From Acidobacteriota bacterium (GTDB lineage: Bacteria > Acidobacteriota > Terriglobia > UBA7540): a stretch of 51,758 bases of DNA. The stretch spans positions 1-51,758 of the forward strand of contig JAMCXS010000017.1 in NCBI GenBank assembly GCA_023474345.1, in the 5' to 3' direction. Position numbers and translations under genes: made by a program. Below are positions 45,782 through 51,758 of this stretch, piece after piece. The notes below the pieces were generated by a model. That model worked only from the letters and a program-made list of their open reading frames with translations, was not told the DNA's origin and made no database searches. Position 1 is the stretch's first letter; the number at the start of each line of letters is the position of its first letter.

Positions 45782-46690
45782 ATGAAGATCCTGATCACAG
45801 GCTCAAGCGGGTTGATTGGTTCAGCGCTGATTCCCGTTTTGACTGCCCAACACCACCAAGTAATTCGTCTGGTCCGCCGAAAGGCGGACTCAGAAGAGGG
45901 CGTGGCACAGTGGGACCCGGAAGCAGGAAGGCTGGATCCCCGCACCTTTGAGGGCATCGAGGCGGTGGTAAATCTTGCCGGCGAAAATATCGGTGCTGCG
46001 CGCTGGACTCCGGAACGGAAGACACGGATTCGCGAAAGCCGGGTGCGAGGAACCAAGCTCCTTTCAGATGCCATAGGTCAGCTACCACATCCCCCGAAAG
46101 TGCTGGTTTCAGCTTCCGCAATCGGATACTACGGCTCACGCGGGGACGAAACGCTCTCCGAGGATAAGCCGCCCGGCACTGGCTTCCTGCCGGAGGTCTG
46201 CGTGGCTTGGGAGGCCGCAACCGAGCCCGCACGGCAGAAAGGGGTCCGGGTCGTGAATTTGCGATTCGGCATGGTCTTGAGTGGCAAGGGCGGCGCTTTG
46301 GCCCCAATGGTTTCGGCATTCAAAATGGGTGTGGGCGGAAAGCTTGGTGATGGCCGGCAGTACATGAGCTGGATCGCCATCGACGACCTTACCAGCGCAA
46401 TCGTCCGTGTCATAACGGACGATACTTTTGATGGCCCGGTCAATACGGCAAGCCCGAATCCCGTGCGCAATAAGGAATTTTCGCAAACCCTTGGACGGGT
46501 TCTCGGCCGTCCCACGATTTTTTCGATGCCCGCCTTTGCCGTCCGCCTGGTATTTGGTGAGATGGCGGACGCGCTCCTGCTGGCAAGCACCCGGGTCGAG
46601 CCTGCGCGTCTTTTGGCTGGCGAGTTCACGTTTGAGTATCCTGAGCTCGAGAGTGCGCTTCGTCACATCCTTGGAAAGATGTATAATTAA
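45782..46690 (+). CDS. TIGR01777-family NAD-dependent epimerase-like protein
   Basis: A 302-residue short-chain-dehydrogenase-like protein. The Rossmann motif TGSSGLIGSALIPVL is at the N-terminus. NLAGENIGAARWTPERK and VSASAIGYYGSRGDE are signatures of the YfcH/SulA-like TIGR01777 group, and the C-terminal part includes GRPTIFSMPAFAVRLVFGEMADALLLAS, the DUF1731 tail. The reaction is not known. The frame is open upstream to 45710, but the fold begins at this ATG; an ATG 9 bp earlier is also possible. It is followed at 18 bp by moaD-moaE. Confidence 0.92.
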   Translation: MKILITGSSGLIGSALIPVLTAQHHQVIRLVRRKADSEEGVAQWDPEAGRLDPRTFEGIEAVVNLAGENIGAARWTPERKTRIRESRVRGTKLLSDAIGQLPHPPKVLVSASAIGYYGSRGDETLSEDKPPGTGFLPEVCVAWEAATEPARQKGVRVVNLRFGMVLSGKGGALAPMVSAFKMGVGGKLGDGRQYMSWIAIDDLTSAIVRVITDDTFDGPVNTASPNPVRNKEFSQTLGRVLGRPTIFSMPAFAVRLVFGEMADALLLASTRVEPARLLAGEFTFEYPELESALRHILGKMYN

Positions 46691-46708
46691 AACAATGTCG
46701 GGCGCTTA

Positions 46709-47404
46709 ATGAGAATTACGGTTTTATTTTTTGGATTAACTCACGATCTGACTGGCCTTCGGGAAGACGAAATTGAGCTCGAGGAAGGTGGCAATCTCGA
46801 GCACCTGCGGCGCGTCTGCGAAAAACGCTTCCCGCGCCTTCGCGAGCTTGCCGGTTCCGTGCTTTTAGCGGTAAATCAACAAGTTACAGACGGTACGTCG
46901 ATTTTGCATGAAGGTGACGAGGTGGCGTTCATGCCGCCGGTCAGCGGCGGTTCCGACAGAGACGTTTACCAGATTACACAAGAAAAGATTCGTACCAGGG
47001 AACTCGCGGAGTCGCTGAAAGAAAGCTGCGACGGAGCCGTGGTCGTATTTGAGGGCATTGTGCGCGAGCAATCCCACGGGCGGAAGACGCTTTATCTCGA
47101 ATACGAGGCTTATGAGGCCATGGCCGTTCGCAAGATGGGGGAAATCGGGGCGGAAGCAAAGGAAAAGTTTGATATTCATAACGTTGGAATGATTCATCGG
47201 GTTGGAAGGCTGGAAATCGGCGAAACCAGTGTGGCGATTGTCGTAACCGCCGAGCATCGGCACCCCGCATTTGAAGCCTGCCATTACGCCATTAACCGGC
47301 TGAAGCAAACGGTCCCCATCTGGAAGAAAGAGTACTTCGCAGACGGAAGCGTATGGGCCGAAGGAGAAGGCCAACAACGGGTGCTCATCGGAGCAAGAGG
47401 ATAA
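46709..47404 (+). CDS. MoaD-MoaE fusion (molybdopterin synthase)
   Basis: A 231-residue protein joining both subunits of molybdopterin synthase. Residues 1-81 are MoaD, a ubiquitin-like sulfur carrier ending in the thiocarboxylate-type tail PPVSGG (Gly80-Gly81). Residues of about 85-231 are MoaE, the catalytic subunit (VVFEGIVREQSHGRKTLYLEYEAYEAMA, then TAEHRHPAFEACHYAINRLK and VPIWKKE with the active lysines). The carrier works only with a free terminal Gly, so the fusion must be cut after Gly81 or act otherwise; MoaX of Mycobacterium tuberculosis is a known cleaved fusion. The enzyme converts cyclic pyranopterin monophosphate to molybdopterin. Confidence 0.95.
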   Translation: MRITVLFFGLTHDLTGLREDEIELEEGGNLEHLRRVCEKRFPRLRELAGSVLLAVNQQVTDGTSILHEGDEVAFMPPVSGGSDRDVYQITQEKIRTRELAESLKESCDGAVVVFEGIVREQSHGRKTLYLEYEAYEAMAVRKMGEIGAEAKEKFDIHNVGMIHRVGRLEIGETSVAIVVTAEHRHPAFEACHYAINRLKQTVPIWKKEYFADGSVWAEGEGQQRVLIGARG

Positions 47405-47471
47405 TCGTGCGGCGTGGAAGTTCATTGGCGTCGTAATTTGGCACGAAAGTGGGGTTAAGAGTCTATCGAAT

Positions 47472-48284
47472 ATGGAGAATTATTTAAGTGTTGCGGTAGA
47501 AATCGCACGCGAGGCAGGATCATTAATTGCGGAGTTTTCAAAACGGCCGATTGAGATTTCCTACAAACGAAAATCGGACCTGGTAACCGAAGCCGACCGG
47601 CGCTCGGAGGCATTGATCGTTGATCGCTTGCGGCGGCACTTCCCTCAGCATGCAATAGTGGCTGAAGAAGGAGGAGGGCAAGCGACAGGTTCTGAATATT
47701 GCTGGTACGTCGATCCCTTGGATGGAACCACCAATTTCGCGCATGGCTTCCCGGTATACTGCGTGAGCCTGGGCTTAGCCTGTCGAGGAGAAGTCATCGT
47801 GGGGGTCGTTTACGACCCCACCCGTGAGGAATTATTCCAGGCGGAGCGCGGCGCCGGCGCTTACCTGAACGACCAACGGATCAGCGTTTCGAAAACCGCC
47901 CACCTCTCCGAAGGCCTGCTGGCCACGGGCTTCCCGCCCTTCGCCACAAACCACGATCTGAACCTCCAATTCTTTTTCAAGTTTACTCATTTTTCGCACG
48001 GAATTCGGCGTGCCGGCGCGGCGGCGCTGGATCTTTGCTCGGTAGCTGCCGGACGCCTGGAGGGCTTTTGGGAACTCAAACTGAATCCCTGGGACAAAGC
48101 GGCAGGCGCTTTGCTGGTAATGGAAGCGGGTGGCCGGGTCACGGACCTGGCCGGAGGCGCTTTCGACCTGCGGCGGGATGAGGTTGTCGCTTCCAATGGT
48201 TTGGTTCATGATTCAATGCTCCAAATCTTCACAGAAGTCTTGGAGGAGAGCAAGAAAGTTGCGTGTGGCCAGGAACACTGTTGA
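47472..48284 (+). CDS. Inositol monophosphatase family protein
   Basis: A 270-residue Mg-dependent phosphatase. The metal-binding motifs are complete: VTEADRRSE, IVAEEGGG, WYVDPLDGTTNFAHG and the C-terminal NPWDKAAGALLVMEAGG. This group includes SuhB-type inositol monophosphatases and phosphatases for other sugar phosphates or for PAP; the sequence fits SuhB best but the substrate is not certain. It follows moaD-moaE by 67 bp on the same strand. Confidence 0.93.
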   Translation: MENYLSVAVEIAREAGSLIAEFSKRPIEISYKRKSDLVTEADRRSEALIVDRLRRHFPQHAIVAEEGGGQATGSEYCWYVDPLDGTTNFAHGFPVYCVSLGLACRGEVIVGVVYDPTREELFQAERGAGAYLNDQRISVSKTAHLSEGLLATGFPPFATNHDLNLQFFFKFTHFSHGIRRAGAAALDLCSVAAGRLEGFWELKLNPWDKAAGALLVMEAGGRVTDLAGGAFDLRRDEVVASNGLVHDSMLQIFTEVLEESKKVACGQEHC

Positions 48285-48333
48285 TAGTTTTTTGCGTCGG
48301 TAAGGTTAAAGCTGCCGAACGTAAGGAAGAAGC

Positions 48334-49194
48334 ATGAGGAAGCCCCTGGGGTCTAAGCGCTACGCCAGGCGTCGCGGGTTGATAACGCTCTCTCTTTCAG
48401 AGCGGGAGGGCAAACTTGCCCGGTGGGGCCGGTCTCTCGGACCGGAAATTACCCAGATGGACATCCACATGCGCCGGCTTGGCCTGGGGCACGATGGCCT
48501 GAAAGTCGCCCATCTTACCGACATTCACCACAGCCTGTACACGCCGATTGAAGATGTGGAACGGGCCGTTGACCTCACCAATCAATTGCGCCCCGATTTG
48601 GTTGCGCTGACCGGCGACTATGTTACTTTCTCACCGTCGTACATCTGGCCGGTAGCAAGAGTCCTGGGAAGGCTAAAAGCCAGGCTGGGAGTCTTCGCCG
48701 TCCTTGGAAATCATGATTTCCAAGTGGACCCGGATGAGATGACGCGGGCACTCGAGGCTCAGCAGATTCGCGTCCTTCGCAATTCCCACTTCGCTTTGCA
48801 CACGGATCACACACCGCTCTGGCTCATGGGAGTTGACGACCTTTGGTGGGGCGCTGATGACTTGGAAGCCGTGGTACGGCATGTCCCCTCCCGCGATCCC
48901 AAGATCCTGCTTTGTCATAACCCCATGGGCGTCCGGATGGCCGCGGAGCACCAAATCGACTTGGTTCTTTCGGGGCACACCCACGGTGGCCAGGTCCGGC
49001 TCCCACTGGTGGGCGCCTTGTACGGAAAGCCCAAACTAGGCAAACGTTTCATTCAAGGCTGGAATCGCCTGGATGGCACGCAGATTTACGTCAGCCGGGG
49101 GATAGGCAAAGTGCTCCTGCCTTTGCGCGTCGGTTGCCCGCCGGAAATCGCCTGCCTGCGCCTGCGCTCGGGAAATTCAACAAAAACGGATTGA
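48334..49194 (+). CDS. Calcineurin-like metallophosphoesterase (YkuE/YaeI-like)
   Basis: A 286-residue protein with all five metal-site motifs: HLTDIHHS, LTGDYV, LGNHD, LLCHNP and LSGHTHGGQ. YkuE/YaeI-like members hydrolyse phosphodiesters, some being UDP-2,3-diacylglucosamine or phospholipid hydrolases. The usual N-terminal membrane helix is missing; instead there is a basic stretch (GSKRYARRRG), so it may be cytosolic or loosely membrane-bound. It lies 49 bp after the phosphatase gene and closes the plus-strand run. Confidence 0.9.
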   Translation: MRKPLGSKRYARRRGLITLSLSEREGKLARWGRSLGPEITQMDIHMRRLGLGHDGLKVAHLTDIHHSLYTPIEDVERAVDLTNQLRPDLVALTGDYVTFSPSYIWPVARVLGRLKARLGVFAVLGNHDFQVDPDEMTRALEAQQIRVLRNSHFALHTDHTPLWLMGVDDLWWGADDLEAVVRHVPSRDPKILLCHNPMGVRMAAEHQIDLVLSGHTHGGQVRLPLVGALYGKPKLGKRFIQGWNRLDGTQIYVSRGIGKVLLPLRVGCPPEIACLRLRSGNSTKTD

Positions 49195-49259
49195 CACTTC
49201 ACGTGTCTGCAGCCAGGGCTCCCGCAGCCGCCTCCCTGCCTCACATGATATCGCAAGCT

Positions 49260-49299
49260 CGTGGGGGGACGCCTTGTACCGCCAAGCCACGTCCCCACG
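49260..49299. terminator. GC-rich hairpin between convergent genes
   Basis: CGTGGGGGGACG (49260-49271) can pair with CGTCCCCACG (49290-49299), leaving two G residues bulged. It sits between the metallophosphoesterase and alpha-mannosidase genes, which converge. No T-tract follows on either strand. Confidence 0.35.
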
Positions 49300-49350
49300 C
49301 CCCGGCTTTCACAAATGGTCAAGAGAGGCGCACCCGGCTGAAAGTTGCGC

Positions 49351-51758
49351 TTACGTCTTGATGAGCAGAGTCTTTATTTCATGTGGCGCTATCGGGACAC
49401 GAGTTTTCGACCCCTCGACGGCAAAAGTCTTTGGCTCAACAAACTGATCCCATTCCATCATGTCCGTTTCACGGACGCTCTGCGGTGTTCGTCTGAACTG
49501 GAGCACGGCTTCGGTGTTTTTGCCGTCAGTCTCGTAGATACGCACGACGTAGTCGTTTGAATCTTCGGCTTTTTTGAGTGACTCAACCATAATGTTCGCG
49601 GGTTCTATATTCAGGGCGCTGTAAGTGTCTGAAAGTTCTCCCGCGTGGGAAGGCTCAAGCCTCACCAGGAATGGAGCATTGAAGTCCACGCCTCGCCGGG
49701 TTGCATTGTCATCCTGCCAGGCGCCGCGGTGGGGCACCAGCGCGTACTTGACATGGTGGATTCCTACGATTGGGTCATCCGACTGATCTGACCACGAATC
49801 CGGCATACGAGGATAGCCGCGGCGCGGTCCACGGATCAGGCTCATGCGGAACACGCTCTGCTGGTAGGAAAAGCCGTACTTCGAATCATTCAGCAGGGTC
49901 ACCCCGTGGCTCCCGCTCTGGTCAGTCACATCCGCCCAACGCTGGGCCGCCACTTCAAACTTTGTGCGGTCCGCAATTTCCCACTGGCGCGCCGGTTCGT
50001 TGAGACGAACGTTCGGATCCTCCGTCAACGTGTAGTCAAAGCGCTGGATCGAGCCGAAAGGAATCTCGTAAGTGGCGAAATCGCTTGTAAGCCGCAGCGG
50101 AAACGCCACCTTGGCAAAACGGTACTTCTCATGCCAGTCGGCCCGAAGCTCGAAATCCACACGGTCCGAGTGGCTATAGAGAATGGTGTCCTGCTCGAAG
50201 GACGACGCGCCGAAGTGCTTCTTCACCCGCACGACCACGCGCACCGGCCCGCTTTCCACCACACTCACGCTTTCGGCCTTATCAAGCTTGTGGTCTTCAC
50301 CAAGGTAAATATTCCAGGCGGGTTCACCGCCGGGCGCGTTGGGCGGTCGGTCCTCCCATACCTCCAACGCGTTTGCCTGCAGGTCGCCGGGGAGAAAGTC
50401 CGCCTTGATTCCCTTCTTCCTCAGCGACTTGAGGTTGCCGGTGTTCGGATCAATCTCCACCTCCAGGCGGTCATTGGCCAGTTTGAGCCCTGATACGGCC
50501 AAGTCCGTCGCAAACTCCGGCCGACTCTGGCTCGGCACCAGCCGATACTGCTTGAATCCCAAACCCGGCACGTTTTCAGCGAAAAATAGGGCCTTGCTCG
50601 CCCCATCTTCCTGGATAATTTGATGAGGGACGGTACGCCCGGCCGTATCGACAATCTTAAACAATCCCGAGGCAGGATAATCGCCCGCCTCGAGAGAGGC
50701 CAGATCGGTTCTCGCCCACGGCGAAGAATTAAAGACCAGGATGGCCCGGCCTTCACCCTGTGTATTGGCGTGACGCGCAATCGACGCCAGCGCGGAGTTC
50801 AGCACCTTGCCGCTGCCTGCCTTGATGTCTCCGTAATCCGTCGCCGCATCGCGATAGACTTCGGCGATAGACGACCCATCGATGTTGTCATGCACCTGTC
50901 CGAAGAGCAGGTTCTGCCACATCTGCTTCAGTGAATCTTGCGGATAGGCCGCGCCGAACTCGGTGGCCAGCAGCGAAAACTTCTCCGCGTTCATGAGCAG
51001 CACTTCACATTCGCGGTTGTCGCGCTTTACCTGAGCGTCGGTGGTAAAAGTCCCGCGATGCGTTTTGACGTAGAGTTCGTCGTCCATAACCGGAAGGCTG
51101 GCGCTGTTCGGCAGCGCCTTGATAAGTTCAAAGTAGTCCAGCGCCTTCGAAAAGCGAACGGTGGGAAAGTTGGGGTCGTGCATTAAAGACATCGCACGGT
51201 TGACCATCTCCGGCATGGGCCCGCCACCGTGGTCACCCTTTCCGTACAGGATCAGGAGCTTATCCACGCCGTGCACCGATTTGAGCGTCGCGAGCTCCCG
51301 CAGCATCTGGTCAGGCATCACTTGCTGGTTGTAGTCACCCACGGTGTGGAAGGCAAGCATGCGCGAGCCGTCCGCGGCCTGCCACCAGAACAGATGGTAA
51401 GGGAAAGGCACCGGCGGGTTATTCCGCTCCACCTGCCATTTCAACTTGTGCGTCACAAAATACTCGATCCCGCACTTGCGGTAGATCTGCGGCATGTTCC
51501 AACTGAAGCCAAAAACATCCGGCAGCCACCCCACCTTTACGTCAACGCCGAATTTTTCCCGGAAGTACCGCTTGGCATAGAGATGCTGGCGCACCAGCGA
51601 CTCGCCGTTAGGAATGTTCGTGTTATGCTCCACCCACGCTCCGCCGACAATCTCCCACTGGCCGGCCGCCACTTTCTTCTTGATCTGCTCGAAGATCGCA
51701 GGGTAATAACGCTCTATCCATATGTAGAATTGTGCTGAACTCTGGGCCGCCACTTCAA
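49351..51758 (-). CDS. Glycoside hydrolase family 38 alpha-mannosidase, partial
   Basis: The C-terminal 802 or so residues of a minus-strand gene cut by the window end; the first visible codons (EVAAQSSAQFYIWIERYYP) are internal. The catalytic barrel shows WEIVGGAWVEHNTNIPNGES and the nucleophile region VGWLPDVFGFSWNMPQIYRK, typical of bacterial GH38. YGKGDHGGGP, the three-helix bundle segment (GQVHDNIDGSSIAEVYRDA) and the C-terminal beta-sandwiches follow (GPVRVVVRVKKHFG, AKVAFPLRL). It removes alpha-linked mannose from glycans; the missing N-terminus probably held a signal peptide. The last 17 bases of the window repeat an internal segment at 49942-49958, so the extreme edge may be misassembled. 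Confidence 0.93.
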   Translation of the reverse strand, partial: EVAAQSSAQFYIWIERYYPAIFEQIKKKVAAGQWEIVGGAWVEHNTNIPNGESLVRQHLYAKRYFREKFGVDVKVGWLPDVFGFSWNMPQIYRKCGIEYFVTHKLKWQVERNNPPVPFPYHLFWWQAADGSRMLAFHTVGDYNQQVMPDQMLRELATLKSVHGVDKLLILYGKGDHGGGPMPEMVNRAMSLMHDPNFPTVRFSKALDYFELIKALPNSASLPVMDDELYVKTHRGTFTTDAQVKRDNRECEVLLMNAEKFSLLATEFGAAYPQDSLKQMWQNLLFGQVHDNIDGSSIAEVYRDAATDYGDIKAGSGKVLNSALASIARHANTQGEGRAILVFNSSPWARTDLASLEAGDYPASGLFKIVDTAGRTVPHQIIQEDGASKALFFAENVPGLGFKQYRLVPSQSRPEFATDLAVSGLKLANDRLEVEIDPNTGNLKSLRKKGIKADFLPGDLQANALEVWEDRPPNAPGGEPAWNIYLGEDHKLDKAESVSVVESGPVRVVVRVKKHFGASSFEQDTILYSHSDRVDFELRADWHEKYRFAKVAFPLRLTSDFATYEIPFGSIQRFDYTLTEDPNVRLNEPARQWEIADRTKFEVAAQRWADVTDQSGSHGVTLLNDSKYGFSYQQSVFRMSLIRGPRRGYPRMPDSWSDQSDDPIVGIHHVKYALVPHRGAWQDDNATRRGVDFNAPFLVRLEPSHAGELSDTYSALNIEPANIMVESLKKAEDSNDYVVRIYETDGKNTEAVLQFRRTPQSVRETDMMEWDQFVEPKTFAVEGSKTRVPIAPHEIKTLLIKT
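51742..51758. repeat. 17-bp copy of 49942-49958 at the window edge
   Basis: CTGGGCCGCCACTTCAA occurs at 49942-49958 and again as the very last 17 bases. Both copies lie in the GH38 gene in the same frame (encoding FEVAAQ or a part of it). A match ending exactly at the edge suggests an assembly-graph overlap rather than biology. Confidence 0.6.

Overview
The window (GC-rich, about 57-58% by eye) looks like a contig from an Acidobacteriota genome, probably a metagenome-assembled one. The evidence is indirect: an Oar-like TonB-dependent receptor with an N-terminal carboxypeptidase-regulatory domain, a CadC-type winged-helix/TPR regulator, Tat-exported members of normally cytosolic enzyme families (a DapA-fold protein and a Gfo/Idh/MocA oxidoreductase), a three-enzyme-type squalene route (hpnC, hpnE), and a MoaD-MoaE fusion. 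No rRNA or marker tree was available, so the phylum is an inference.

Layout. 1-6640: a truncated secreted protein, a large receptor gene split by one in-frame stop, its AraC-type neighbour and a Tat-signal DapA-family protein. 6720-8670: a consensus promoter, tRNA-Gly(GCC), tRNA-Cys(GCA) and glyA. 8730-29769 (all minus strand): a nearly complete division and cell wall (dcw) cluster, transcribed mraZ-rsmH-ftsL-ftsI-murE-murF-mraY-(small RHH gene)-murD-ftsW-murG-murC-murB-ftsQ-ftsA-ftsZ, followed by hpnC and hpnE. It is headed by a consensus sigma-70 promoter (29741-29769) with four 10-bp-spaced MraZ-box repeats. ddl and hpnD are absent from this stretch. 30203-37946: a CadC/TPR regulator, a TauE/SafE exporter with its DUF1634 partner, a cytidylate-kinase-like/BON fusion, a 0.9-kb non-coding or decayed stretch, a GH15 enzyme and an HU protein. 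38604-41040: a PhyH-type dioxygenase and a Tat-exported Gfo/Idh/MocA oxidoreductase. 41041-42734: a repeat-rich intergenic region and a secreted unknown protein interrupted by an in-frame stop. 42961-44987: aguB-aguA (agmatine to putrescine). 45107-49194: a degenerate receiver, a TIGR01777-type epimerase, moaD-moaE, an inositol-monophosphatase-family enzyme and a metallophosphoesterase. 49351-end: a GH38 alpha-mannosidase cut by the window edge.

How it fits together. The dcw block makes meso-DAP peptidoglycan precursors (MurC, MurD, MurE, MurF, MraY, MurG, with MurB), polymerises septal wall (FtsW, FtsI) and builds the ring (FtsZ, FtsA, FtsQ, FtsL). MraZ probably represses its own promoter. 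Squalene/hopanoid genes at the 3' end would tie membrane lipid supply to the same transcript. The most unusual item is a 57-residue ribbon-helix-helix gene inside this cluster. It overlaps the murD start by 4 bp and is preceded by two identical 10-bp repeats one helical turn apart, suggesting an internal self-controlled switch for the murD-ftsZ half. The remaining regions are mostly carbohydrate, polyamine and cofactor genes with ordinary architecture.
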